Source of the DNA: Campylobacter sp. MIT 97-5078
Lineage (GTDB): Bacteria; Campylobacterota; Campylobacteria; Campylobacterales; Campylobacteraceae
Length of the DNA stretch: 64,000 bases
Direction: 5' to 3'
Assembly (NCBI RefSeq): GCF_006864455.1
Contig: NZ_QHLK01000003.1
Location: 1 to 64,000 of the forward strand
Shown here: positions 28,347 through 36,629 of the stretch, one piece after another
Layout of the letters: each line of letters begins with the position of its first letter
Numbering within the stretch: position 1 is the stretch's first letter
Notes under the pieces: generated by a model
Seen by the model: only the letters and a program-made list of their open reading frames with translations
Told to the model about the DNA's origin: nothing
The model's database searches: none
Position numbers and translations under genes: made by a program

Positions 28347-29489
28347 GTGATAAATTTTATCAAAGAAAGCAAGGATAAAATCAATAGATTTTTAAGAAAG
28401 AAACGACAAAAAAGGCTTAAAAATCGAGTAAAAACTTTAAGAGAAAGTTTTGAGACTTTTAAAGAAGAAGTTAAATTTGGCGAAATGAAAAAATCCTTAT
28501 ACCGATATGAAAGGATCTTTGAAAGCAACTCTACAAAGACTTTAGAAGAAAATCAGCCCTTTATAATCTTTCACTACGCAAGTCATGGTGTTTATAACTC
28601 AAGAAATTTAGGCGATTATATCCAAAGCATAGCCACGCAAAAAGCGGTAACACAAGGCTTTAAAAATGCAAATTTTAAGCACTTTGATAGGAATACTCTA
28701 AGCTTTTATCTTCAACAGGGGTGGGGGGGGGGGGTTGTGCTTATGCAGGGTTGGTTTGCACAAGGTTTTGACTTCTTACCAAATGCAAATTTAACAAGCG
28801 TTTTTATAGGCACACATTTTACGCAAGAGACACAAAATTTTTTAAAATACTTCATTGCTCATTTTCCTCATTATTTTGAAAATAAAGAAATAGGCTGTAG
28901 AGATGCTTTTACGCTTGAATTCTTACAAAATCTTGGGCTAAAAGCGTATTTTTCAAGATGTTTAACCAGCATCTTGCCAAAACGAGAGCCTAAAGCTACG
29001 CAAACAAAAGTCTTTTTTGTGGGTTTTGATAAAAAACTACTTGCTTATGTGCCAAAAAATTTGCAAGAAAGTGGCGAATTTATCGAACAACAATGGGTTG
29101 AGCTTGTCGACTCTAGCGAAGAGCATTGTTTTAAGCTCACACAAGACTTACTTAAACGTTATGAAAATGAAGCAAAGCTCATCATCACTTCGGCTTTACA
29201 TTGTGCTTTACCAGCTACAGCCTTAGCAATTCCTGTCGTTTTTATCCGCACAAGCGAGGAGCAAAAAACACGCTTTAGTACTTTAAAGGGTATTATCCCT
29301 ATCTATAGTGTTGAGGATTTAAAGCAAGGCAAAGTTGATTTTAACCCAAAAGCACCTGATATAGAAGCCTTAAAAGAAGCTATGCTTGAAAATATAAGGC
29401 TTAGCATTCTTAAAGAAAAAGGTGAAAATATTGATGAAGCAAAGCTTGAGGCATTGAGGGAATTTATCGCTAAGTTTCAAGTAAATTAA
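28347..29489 (+). CDS. polysaccharide pyruvyl transferase-like protein, phase-variable
   Basis: 380 residues starting at a GTG behind a strong AGAGGAGG site. Residues 1-60 are very basic and helical. The core then has NLGDYIQSIATQ near residue 89 and, near the end, ITSALHCALPATALAIPVVFI, both typical of the polysaccharide pyruvyl transferase family that modifies sugars of surface glycans. The frame passes through a 12-G tract (28723-28734) coding for Trp-Gly-Gly-Gly, so a change of one G would switch the gene off. In this sequence it is in the ON frame. It lies 18 bases after nrdA. The sugar target is unknown. Confidence 0.8.
   Translation: MINFIKESKDKINRFLRKKRQKRLKNRVKTLRESFETFKEEVKFGEMKKSLYRYERIFESNSTKTLEENQPFIIFHYASHGVYNSRNLGDYIQSIATQKAVTQGFKNANFKHFDRNTLSFYLQQGWGGGVVLMQGWFAQGFDFLPNANLTSVFIGTHFTQETQNFLKYFIAHFPHYFENKEIGCRDAFTLEFLQNLGLKAYFSRCLTSILPKREPKATQTKVFFVGFDKKLLAYVPKNLQESGEFIEQQWVELVDSSEEHCFKLTQDLLKRYENEAKLIITSALHCALPATALAIPVVFIRTSEEQKTRFSTLKGIIPIYSVEDLKQGKVDFNPKAPDIEALKEAMLENIRLSILKEKGENIDEAKLEALREFIAKFQVN
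28718..28734 (+). repeat. poly-G phase-variation tract (G4-T-G12)
   Basis: GGGG, one T, then 12 consecutive G residues inside the pyruvyl transferase-like gene. Homopolymeric G tracts of 8 or more are the classic slipped-strand switches of Campylobacter surface genes. It is the only such tract in the window. Confidence 0.95.
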
Positions 29490-29492
29490 GCT

Positions 29493-29894
29493 TTATCCAA
29501 CACTTGCAAGCTTTTTGCCTTTGTGAAAAATAACTAAATCAATGATATGTTTTTTTCAATACACTTAGACTAAAAGGCTTTTTCACATAATCATCACAAC
29601 CACTTTCAAAGCCTTTTTTCATCATCTACTGAATTGAAAGAAGTTAAAAAAATCGCTGGCATCCTCTTACCCAAAGCCCTTAAATCCTTAAGCAAAGAAA
29701 AACCATCGCCCATAGGCGCCTTAACATCAAAAATATAAAGATCAAATTCCTTTTTTTGGCAAGTTCAAATGCTTCTTAAGCATCACTTGCAAGAGCAGTA
29801 AACCTTCTTCTATGAGGTGTTCAAGCACGATTTCGCTTAAACACATATCATCTATCTCATCTTTTTGAGTTTCATTAAATTCATTGCTTTGCAT
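29493..29894 (-). pseudogene. response-regulator receiver-domain pseudogene
   Basis: Minus-strand start at 29894, preceded by AAGGAG, reads MQSNEFNETQKDEIDDMCLS and so on, then breaks. The receiver-domain pattern continues in shifted frames: ASDA-stop-EAFELAKK, FDLYIFDVKAPMGDGFSLL (phospho-aspartate region), LRALGKRMPAIFLTS, then GFESGCDDYVKKPF (conserved lysine). It ends HIIDLVIFHKGKKLASVG. At least three frameshifts, mostly at A-runs, and one in-frame stop rule out a working protein. No output DNA-binding domain remains. It lies back-to-back with the end of the pyruvyl transferase-like gene. Confidence 0.8.
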
Positions 29895-30054
29895 TGCTTT
29901 CTCCTTTGTGCTAATATGCTATTTTTTATATTAACACAAAACATAGCTATCATTTTATTTATAACGTGCAAAAACGCAGTTTGAAACACTTTTAAGCTTA
30001 GTGTTTTTTTCCTTGAATGTTTTAAGCTCTTTTAGTAAGCAAAACATTTTATCT

Positions 30055-30492
30055 TTAGCTTTTTGTTTTGTTGCCAAGCTCAAAGGGAGGGAGCTTCTTG
30101 ATCTTGTTGCCAACTTTTTTCTCACAAAATAAATTCCCACTTGTTTCTTCATAAATTTTAAGCTTTTCATCAATTTTTTCAAGTATAAACTTAGTTTGAG
30201 CCATATCTTTGATGATAAATTCCTTTTGATCCTCAATCATCTGCTTGCGTTCTTCAAAGGTACTATCGCCCTTATAATAAAGCTCTATATAATGTTTAAT
30301 GCGTTTAATTGGCATCTTAGTAAAGCGAAAATACTCTATCCACTTCACCCATTCAACATCGCTTTTACTAAAATAACGCACGTTGTTTTTATCGCGTTCT
30401 AAATTTGGAAAAAGCCCCTTTTTGATCCAAAATTTAAGCGTAGTTGAGGGCACGCCTGTTTGTCTTTCAACCTCTATGATAGTATAAGCCAT
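30055..30492 (-). CDS. MerR-family transcriptional regulator
   Basis: 145 residues. The N-terminal winged helix-turn-helix is of MerR type (YTIIEVERQTGVPSTTLKFWIKKG, then NVRYFSKSDVEWV), followed by a long charged coiled-coil helix for dimerisation (about residues 75-120). The C-terminus has only scattered cysteine, with no clear metal or redox motif. Beyond residue 125 a different frame (29955-30080) carries a lysine-rich helix, so the native C-terminus may have been altered by a frameshift. It lies 71 bases downstream of the aldo/keto reductase on the same strand and is a plausible regulator of it. Confidence 0.8.
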   Translation of the reverse strand: MAYTIIEVERQTGVPSTTLKFWIKKGLFPNLERDKNNVRYFSKSDVEWVKWIEYFRFTKMPIKRIKHYIELYYKGDSTFEERKQMIEDQKEFIIKDMAQTKFILEKIDEKLKIYEETSGNLFCEKKVGNKIKKLPPFELGNKTKS

Positions 30493-30563
30493 GATGTTTT
30501 CCTTTTAAGCAAGAGCTTTTTAGCTGTTTTAAGCTCATTTTTGCTTTTAGCTTTTTTTTGAAC

Positions 30564-31358
30564 TTACCACCAATTCACCGAGCTTTTGCCTGTATCAAGC
30601 TTGGTAATTTGAGCTAAATCTGTGCTATCAAGTTCAAAATCAAAGATACTAATGTTTTCTTTAAGATGTTCTATTTTTGAGGCTTTTGGAATGACTATAA
30701 CTTCTCTTTGCACTAACCATCTTAACACTACTTGAGCTATACTTTTGTTGTGTTTTGAGGCGATTTGCTTTAGCACTTTGTTATTAAAAATGCCATTTCT
30801 TCCAGATACAAAAGGACTCCAAGATTCAAGCTTGCAATTGCCATTTTTTTGCATAAGTTCTTGATAGGCTCTGTGTTGTAAGAATACATGAGTTTCCATT
30901 TGATTGACAGCTGGGACTATCTTGCAAGTTTTGATAAAATCAAGATAAACTTGTTCTCTAAAATTTGAAATCCCAAGAGCCTTGATCCGTCCTTGCTCGT
31001 AAAACTCCTCCATAGCCTTATACATAGCAATTCTTTGACTAAAACTGCTGTGTAGCAAAAGCAGATCAAGGTATTCTAACTTCATATCCTTTAAAGTCTG
31101 CTCTATGTGCCTTTTAGTTCTTTCATAATCCATGCCACTTGAAAGCTTAGTGGTGATAAAAAGCTCATTTCTAGGCACTCCACTTTCACGCAAACCCTGA
31201 GCAAGCTCATTTTCATTACCATACATTTGTGCTGTATCAAACAAGCGATACCCTAGCTTGGCTGCCTCTCTTGTTATATTTACGCACTCGGCTGCATTAA
31301 GCCCATAAGTGCCAAGTCCTAAAAGAGGCATTCTTATGCCATTGTTTAAAGTGATCAT
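30564..31358 (-). CDS. aldo/keto reductase
   Basis: NAD(P)H-dependent carbonyl reductase of the TIM-barrel AKR family, 264 residues, close to the usual size. The catalytic tetrad is complete: D41 (FDTAQMYG), Y46, K71 (ITTKL) and H103 (LLLLHSS). The late motif IPKASKIEHLKENISIFDF binds the cofactor phosphate region. The chosen ATG has a strong AAGGAG site 6 bases upstream. The same frame stays open for another 43 codons upstream and encodes a twin-arginine signal peptide (see next entry), so the ancestral protein was probably periplasmic. Substrate unknown. Confidence 0.87.
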   Translation of the reverse strand: MITLNNGIRMPLLGLGTYGLNAAECVNITREAAKLGYRLFDTAQMYGNENELAQGLRESGVPRNELFITTKLSSGMDYERTKRHIEQTLKDMKLEYLDLLLLHSSFSQRIAMYKAMEEFYEQGRIKALGISNFREQVYLDFIKTCKIVPAVNQMETHVFLQHRAYQELMQKNGNCKLESWSPFVSGRNGIFNNKVLKQIASKHNKSIAQVVLRWLVQREVIVIPKASKIEHLKENISIFDFELDSTDLAQITKLDTGKSSVNWW

Positions 31359-31487
31359 TTTTTCTCCTTGTGGTGAAGTCGTATTTAAGCTTTGAACCGC
31401 ATTAAGCTGGCTTAAAAGCCCACCAAAACCTAAAACCGCCCCAGCTTTAAGGCCGGTTTTTAAAAACGCTCTACGATTGTTTTGTAT
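31359..31487 (-). pseudogene. Tat signal peptide cut off from the aldo/keto reductase
   Basis: In frame with the reductase, 43 codons read IQNNRRAFLKTGLKAGAVLG, a hydrophobic stretch ending QLNA, then a linker. This is a textbook twin-arginine signal (RRAFLK). The first codon, at 31485-31487, is ATA where an ATG would be expected. It sits 6 bases after AAGGA (31494-31498). No ATG, GTG or TTG lies in frame before the upstream stop. A start-codon mutation is the simplest reading; weak initiation at ATA cannot be excluded. Confidence 0.65.
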
Positions 31488-31596
31488 TTTTATTCCTTTT
31501 TGACCTTCAATATTATTGCAAATTTTTTAGCCTTATAATTTTTACATTTTTTGCTAAATATATAGATTTTGCATATAAAATTATAAGGCATGATAC
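31488..31596. other. intergenic, nothing recognised
   Basis: AT-rich sequence upstream of the reductase. No clear promoter consensus or RNA structure was found. Confidence 0.35.
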
Positions 31597-31746
31597 TTGG
31601 TATCTGTCAAGGGGAAAATTCATTTTTTCGTTTTTTTAAAGCTTGCTGATAAGGTAGTATCAAAATATAAAGAATATAATAATCTAGTTTCTGATGATGA
31701 AGCAAAAGAAGATATAGAATCAAAAATACAAGGATATGAACCATAA
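31597..31746 (+). CDS. possible 49-residue ORF or gene fragment
   Basis: A TTG preceded by AAGG opens a frame of 49 codons. The second half, KLADKVVSKYKEYNNL and SDDEAKEDIESKIQGYEP, is helical and charged, looks like true coding sequence, and ends in TAA. The first third is less convincing. It may be the C-terminal end of a lost gene. No family recognised. Confidence 0.3.
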   Translation: MVSVKGKIHFFVFLKLADKVVSKYKEYNNLVSDDEAKEDIESKIQGYEP

Positions 31747-31869
31747 AGTGTCCTAATGAAAAGGAGATGATCAGCACAAAGGGTATAAACTCTCATTAAT
31801 AAGGATAATTAAAGCAATTTTTACACTTTTCTTACTTGTATAAGCAAGAAATATTTTAAACTCCTTTAA

Positions 31870-31893
31870 AACAAGGGCAAATTCGTCCTTGTT
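31870..31893. promoter_or_regulatory. inverted repeat upstream of ansA
   Basis: AACAAGG pairs with CCTTGTT across 10 bases, about 25 bases upstream of the ansA -10 box. It could be an operator or a weak terminator for upstream transcripts. Confidence 0.35.
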
Positions 31894-31917
31894 GCTCTTA
31901 AAATCATCATCTTGTGT

Positions 31918-31923
31918 TATAAT
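31918..31923 (+). promoter_or_regulatory. -10 box for ansA
   Basis: A TATAAT consensus lies 33 bases upstream of the ansA ATG. A TAAGGAG ribosome-binding site follows. Confidence 0.6.
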
Positions 31924-31956
31924 CGTGCAAACTCAAGTGTTAAGTAAGGAGTAAGT

Positions 31957-32949
31957 ATGCAAGTAAAACCTAAAGTAGCTATTTTAGCTACAGGAGGAAC
32001 GATCGCTGGGGCTATTGATAGTTCGGTAGTAACCACAGGTTACACAGCTGGTGTTGTGGGAGTTGAAGCTCTTATTAAAGCAATACCAGAGCTTGTAAAT
32101 TTAGCCGATATTTCAAGTAATCAAATCGCAAATATTAATAGCTGTGATATGAATGATACCATTTGGCTTACACTTTCTCATAAGATCAATGAACTTTTTT
32201 TAACTGATATTGATGGAGTGGTGATCACTCATGGCACTGATACTATGGAAGAAACAGCGTATTTTTTAAGCCTTGTGATTAAAAGCGATAAGCCTGTGGT
32301 TTTAGTAGGAGCCATGCGTCCTTCAACAGCTATAAGTGCAGATGGTCCTAAAAACCTTTACAATGCTGTAGCCTTAGCAGCTGATAAGAATGCCAAAGGT
32401 AAGGGCGTAATGATAGCAATGAATGATAAAATTCAAGGTGCAAGAGGAGTGGTAAAAACGCATACTTTAAATGTTGATGCTTTTTCTTCGCCAGATTTTG
32501 GGGATTTGGGTTATATAGTAGATGGTAAGGCAACTTTTTATAATAGTATTTGTAAAGCTTGTGGCAAAAATACCCCTTTTGATGTCAGCAAGCTTTCAAG
32601 CTTACCAAAAGTAGATATACTTTATACTTATTCAAATGATGGCAACGCAGTCGCTGCAAGAGCTTTGTTTGAAAATGGCACAAAAGCTTTGATCATCGCT
32701 GGAAGTGGGGCTGGAAATATACATAAAGATCAAAAAAATATACTTAAAGAACTTCTTAAACAAGGACTTATCGTAGCCGTAAGCTCGCGTATAAGCGCTG
32801 GTTTGGTGGCAGTGAGTGATGAAGATAAGGCTTTTGGCTTTATTAGTGCTGGGGATTTAAACCCTCAAAAAGCAAGAGTGCTTTTAATGCTTGCTTTAAC
32901 AAAAACAAAAGATACGAAAAAAATTCAAGAGTATTTTTTAAAATACTAA
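31957..32949 (+). CDS. ansA: L-asparaginase
   Basis: Hydrolyses asparagine (and often glutamine) to the acid plus ammonia. The 330-residue type II-like asparaginase has ATGGTIAG at residues 12-19 (first catalytic threonine) and ITHGTDTMEETA near 88 (second threonine-aspartate pair), with AMRPSTAISADGPKN near 115. No signal peptide is encoded: the frame is closed by a stop 12 bases upstream of the ATG and the protein starts MQVKPKV. It should therefore be cytoplasmic, unlike the exported AnsA reported for some C. jejuni strains. It is a single-gene unit with its own promoter. Confidence 0.94.
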   Translation: MQVKPKVAILATGGTIAGAIDSSVVTTGYTAGVVGVEALIKAIPELVNLADISSNQIANINSCDMNDTIWLTLSHKINELFLTDIDGVVITHGTDTMEETAYFLSLVIKSDKPVVLVGAMRPSTAISADGPKNLYNAVALAADKNAKGKGVMIAMNDKIQGARGVVKTHTLNVDAFSSPDFGDLGYIVDGKATFYNSICKACGKNTPFDVSKLSSLPKVDILYTYSNDGNAVAARALFENGTKALIIAGSGAGNIHKDQKNILKELLKQGLIVAVSSRISAGLVAVSDEDKAFGFISAGDLNPQKARVLLMLALTKTKDTKKIQEYFLKY

Positions 32950-33015
32950 TTCTTGTTCTTTTTCATTACTCATATCTGTTTCACGCATATACTGAGCTAA
33001 AACTACCCATTTCAT
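32938..33015 (-). CDS. possible 25-residue ORF
   Basis: A minus-strand ATG at 33015 with GAAAAC upstream opens 25 codons (MKWVVLAQYMRETDMSNEKE and on) that overlap the end of ansA by 12 bases. An out-of-frame MAYTIKDIGKLNEMG lies just upstream, so this may be part of a decayed gene. Weak evidence; no family recognised. Confidence 0.2.
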   Translation of the reverse strand: MKWVVLAQYMRETDMSNEKEQELVF

Positions 33016-33091
33016 TAAGTTTTCCTATATCTTTGATCGTATATGCCATAAATTTCCTTTTTTTGAAATTATAAAATGAATGAGTAAGGTT

Positions 33092-33721
33092 TTATTCTTT
33101 GCCGTCAAGCACTGGCACAAAAAGACATTCTTCTAATACTTCTTTGCGAATTTCGCCGTCTTTTTTGTAAAATCTTGTGATGAATTGTTTATTACTCATA
33201 AGCATAGGTGCTACAAGCATACCTCCATCATTGAGTTGCTCAAAAATTGCATCTGGAATGCTTTGTGCGTAAGCTGAAAAAAGTATGCGATCATAAGGTG
33301 CGTAGCGATTCCAACCAGCTTGTCCATCTGCGTGCAAAACAAGTATGTTGTGTAATCCAAGCGTGCTAAAGGTTTTTTTAGCACTTTCTACGAGATTTTC
33401 TATACGTTCTACACTAAAAACACGACGCACGATCTTGCTTAAAATCGCGGCTTGATACCCAGAACCACAACCTATTTCAAGCACATTATCAACATCTTTA
33501 AGCTCAAGAGCCATAGTCATTTTCGCCACGGTTAAAGGCGAGCTTATCCATTGATTGCCCATCATTGGCAGGGCATTGAGGCTGTAGGCATGGGCTTTTA
33601 AAGGTGAGAAAGGTTCTCTTGGCACGGAACAAAAGGTATTAAATAAGGCTTCGTTGATAAAGATTTTTTCAGCGATTTCTTCTGCCATGCTTTTGCAACG
33701 TTTTTGCTCGAAAAATGTCAT
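33092..33721 (-). CDS. pcm: protein-L-isoaspartate O-methyltransferase
   Basis: SAM-dependent repair enzyme that methylates isoaspartyl residues of damaged proteins. The 209-residue protein has the family motif NQWISSPLTVAKMT near residue 56 and the SAM-binding loop VLEIGCGSGYQAAIL near 79. Length is typical. The start overlaps the pncB stop by 4 bases, so the two genes are translationally coupled. Confidence 0.94.
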   Translation of the reverse strand: MTFFEQKRCKSMAEEIAEKIFINEALFNTFCSVPREPFSPLKAHAYSLNALPMMGNQWISSPLTVAKMTMALELKDVDNVLEIGCGSGYQAAILSKIVRRVFSVERIENLVESAKKTFSTLGLHNILVLHADGQAGWNRYAPYDRILFSAYAQSIPDAIFEQLNDGGMLVAPMLMSNKQFITRFYKKDGEIRKEVLEECLFVPVLDGKE

Positions 33722-35112
33722 TTTCTTTTCCTTATTTGCAGTAATTCGTCTTTTAATTTGCTTAGTTTTAATGAAAGCAAGAGTTTAAATTTGCTTGGGT
33801 TTTCAAGTTTTGTAATTTTATCATTAAAGTGCGAAAGGGCTTCTTGGCTGAATTTAGCGATTTCGTGTAAGCTTTTTTTCTTATATACGAGTTTGCCTTT
33901 TTGAAAGATAGGTATTTGTAAGGCTTGTATTGTAGTATTTGCTCTTGTGCTTACAAGCTCATTTTCAAGATAAAGTTTATCATAAAGAGCTTTGTGTGAG
34001 CTTTTATCATAAAAGCGGTAGAGCTTTTTAGGAGCTGGGTTTGTGATCTTTTCGCTGTTTTCGCTGATCTTGATTTTTGGTGTGATCTGGTGTGCTTTTT
34101 GAGTAGCAACAAGCTTATATACACAGCCTAAAACGGGTTCGCTTTTAGCAGTGATGAGTTTTTCGCCCACTCCAAAGGCATCAATTTTCGCTCCTTTTTC
34201 AAGCAAACTTTTGATTTTGTATTCGTCTAAATTGCCGCTAACAAGGATTTTGCAGTGTTTTAAACCTGCTTCATCAAGCATAATCCTTGCCTTTTGGCTT
34301 AATTTGCACAAATCCCCAGAATCAAGCCTTATGCCCAAATTCACATTTTTATCTTCTTTAAACACTGTTTTAAAGGCTTTTATAGCATTTTTGATCCCTT
34401 GAATACTCTCATAAGTATCCACTAAAAGCACCGCATTTTGCGGATATAGCTCACAATAACGTTTAAACGCTTCATACTCATCTTCAAACATTTGCACCCA
34501 AGAATGAGCCATAGTTCCAGTCACGGGTATGCCAAAAAGCTTTCCTGCAAGCGTGCAAGCGGTGGCTTTACATCCTCCTATAAACGCTGCCCTTGCCCCG
34601 CTAAGTGCTGCGTCAATGCCTTGAGCGCGCCTTGAGCCAAATTCCAAAACAGCCCTGCCATTAGCTGCTCTTACAATTCTGCTTGCTTTAGTAGCAATAA
34701 GGCTTTGGTGGTTAAGTGTTAAGAGTATAAAAGTTTCTAAAAGTTGAGCCTCACAAGCCCTAGCTTTGACGCTTAAAATTGGCTCATAAGGAAAAGCGAT
34801 CAGTCCTTCTTCAAGTGCGTTAATATCTCCGCTAAAGCGAAACTTTTTTAAAAAGCTTAAAAAAGTTTCATCAAAAAGCTTTTGCTCCCTTAAAAAATTT
34901 ATATCCTCTTCATCAAAATGTAAATTTTGTATATAAGTGATGATTTGTTCTAAACCAGCGACTATGACAAAACCGCCTTTATCTGGAACTTTGCGGAAAA
35001 AGACATCAAAATAACAAATCGTATCCGCATCAGCACTCTTAAAATAGCCATTACTCATAGTAAATTCATAAAAATCGCAGAGTAAGGCTAGATTGATCTT
35101 GTTTTCTTTCAA
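33718..35112 (-). CDS. pncB: nicotinate phosphoribosyltransferase
   Basis: Salvages nicotinic acid into NAD by making nicotinate mononucleotide. The 464-residue protein starts LALLCDFYEFTMSNGYF, the family's conserved N-terminus. It also has EFGSRRAQGIDAA near residue 156, GTMAHSWVQ near 199 and the phosphate-binding stretch LDSGDLCKLS near 263. It is second in a minus-strand run after nrdB, with 30 bases between. Confidence 0.93.
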   Translation of the reverse strand: MKENKINLALLCDFYEFTMSNGYFKSADADTICYFDVFFRKVPDKGGFVIVAGLEQIITYIQNLHFDEEDINFLREQKLFDETFLSFLKKFRFSGDINALEEGLIAFPYEPILSVKARACEAQLLETFILLTLNHQSLIATKASRIVRAANGRAVLEFGSRRAQGIDAALSGARAAFIGGCKATACTLAGKLFGIPVTGTMAHSWVQMFEDEYEAFKRYCELYPQNAVLLVDTYESIQGIKNAIKAFKTVFKEDKNVNLGIRLDSGDLCKLSQKARIMLDEAGLKHCKILVSGNLDEYKIKSLLEKGAKIDAFGVGEKLITAKSEPVLGCVYKLVATQKAHQITPKIKISENSEKITNPAPKKLYRFYDKSSHKALYDKLYLENELVSTRANTTIQALQIPIFQKGKLVYKKKSLHEIAKFSQEALSHFNDKITKLENPSKFKLLLSLKLSKLKDELLQIRKRK

Positions 35113-35142
35113 AATTTATTCCTTAAAAAGCACAAATTAAGC

Positions 35143-36165
35143 TTAAAAATCATCAAAGCTAATGCTACCTTTAGAATAATTTGTAACTTTGCCTTCAAAG
35201 AAATTCGCTCTTTGATCGTTAAATTTAGAAAAGTCATCAACCCATTTTATAGGGTGCTTAGCATTATAAATTCGTTCTAAGTTAATCGCAACAAGTCTTT
35301 GATCGATGAGATAGTGAATGTATTCTTCTATAATATCATCTGTAAAGCCCATGATTTGATTTTGCGTGATATACTTGCCCCATTTTATCTCAAGCTTACC
35401 AGCCTTTTCAAACATATCATAAATTTTATCCACATTTTCTTTATTGAAAAGATTAGGATGTTCAGCTCGCGTTGAGTTGATCATATTTTGAAATAAAAGC
35501 AAATGTGTAATCTCATCTCTTTGGATAAAACGAATCATTTGAGCAGAACCTAGCATCTTGCCAGCTCTAGCTAGAGCGTAAATGGCTGTAAAGCCGCTGT
35601 AAAAATACACGCCTTCTAAAATTTGATTTGCTACCATAGCAAGCAAGAGTTTATTATCATCAACATCGCCAGCTAGCTCCTCATAAATCGAGCTTATGAA
35701 GTCATTTTTTTCTCTTAAAGTTTCATCGTGTTTTTCCATTTCATAGATTAAGTCAGTGTTTTCACAAATGGCTTCAACCATTACAGCATAAGACTTTGAG
35801 TGATTAGCTTCCTCATAAGCTTGTCGTGTTAAGATGGCGTTGATTTCTGGAGCTGTGATGTAAGGGTTAATATTATCAGCGAGGTTGTTTGCTTGAAAGC
35901 TATCCATTGAGATGAGCTGACTCCAAACAAGATCATACATTCTTTTTTCAGCCGCTGTAAGATTGCAACGATAATCAAGCGCGTCTCTTGTGGTATCAAC
36001 TTCTTTTGGAAACCAAGTATTTGCCTCCATTAAATCCCAAAGTTTTAACGCCCAAGTGTATTTTGCTTTGGTGAAATTTAAAATTCCGTGAGGATTGCCG
36101 TCAAATACCTTTCTTTCGGTGAGTGTTTCGGTGGAGTTTGGATTGTAGATTTTTTTTCTTTTCAT
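35143..36165 (-). CDS. nrdB: ribonucleoside-diphosphate reductase, beta (small) subunit
   Basis: Holds the di-iron site and tyrosyl radical used by NrdA. Of 340 residues, the iron ligands and radical tyrosine are visible in YEEANHSKSYAV (E, H and Y in the E-x2-H-x3-Y spacing near residue 119), with further ligands in ELAGDVDD and QRDEITHLLLF. The radical tyrosine is present, so this is a normal class Ia subunit. In this genome it is 7 kb from nrdA. It is followed by pncB and preceded by a small RDD protein. Confidence 0.95.
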   Translation of the reverse strand: MKRKKIYNPNSTETLTERKVFDGNPHGILNFTKAKYTWALKLWDLMEANTWFPKEVDTTRDALDYRCNLTAAEKRMYDLVWSQLISMDSFQANNLADNINPYITAPEINAILTRQAYEEANHSKSYAVMVEAICENTDLIYEMEKHDETLREKNDFISSIYEELAGDVDDNKLLLAMVANQILEGVYFYSGFTAIYALARAGKMLGSAQMIRFIQRDEITHLLLFQNMINSTRAEHPNLFNKENVDKIYDMFEKAGKLEIKWGKYITQNQIMGFTDDIIEEYIHYLIDQRLVAINLERIYNAKHPIKWVDDFSKFNDQRANFFEGKVTNYSKGSISFDDF

Positions 36166-36177
36166 TATAAAACCTTT

Positions 36178-36588
36178 CTAAATTTTGCTGACTATACAGC
36201 TTCGAGTAAGAATGTCATGAAGCATAAAGCCGTCTTTTCTAAAAAAACTCATCACTAAGCCAAAAAGAAAGGCACAGCCAAACAAAAACACGACATACCT
36301 TAGCATAATCCTTAAAAAACCGAGTTTATTACCTTTTTTAGAATCAATCAAATAAAGCTCATACGCCCTTAAACCAGGACTTTGAGCTCTAAAACTTAAA
36401 AACAAAGCCTGAATAAGTCCAAAAGACAAAGAACACAAAAAAATAACAAGATGATTTTCCAAAAACGCCTGTTTTGAGCCTAAAGCAAAATAACAAATAT
36501 ATAAAATCGGCGTATAAATCAAAAAAATATCAATCAAAAATGCCTTAAAACGCATAAATCTTGAGGCTATCTTTGCTTTTGCTTTCAT
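36178..36588 (-). CDS. RDD-family membrane protein
   Basis: 136 residues with an RDD domain: RFMRFKAFLIDIFLIYTP gives the Arg and Asp of the first helix, and two to three more hydrophobic segments follow. It ends in a short basic tail. RDD proteins are inner-membrane proteins of mostly unknown role, some linked to ion exchange. It lies 12 bases upstream of nrdB and 41 downstream of pyrE, an order I also recall from C. jejuni. Confidence 0.8.
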   Translation of the reverse strand: MKAKAKIASRFMRFKAFLIDIFLIYTPILYICYFALGSKQAFLENHLVIFLCSLSFGLIQALFLSFRAQSPGLRAYELYLIDSKKGNKLGFLRIMLRYVVFLFGCAFLFGLVMSFFRKDGFMLHDILTRSCIVSKI

Positions 36589-36629
36589 TTTTTCTTTGTA
36601 TCAAACCCCTTCTATCAAGCTTTTTTGAC

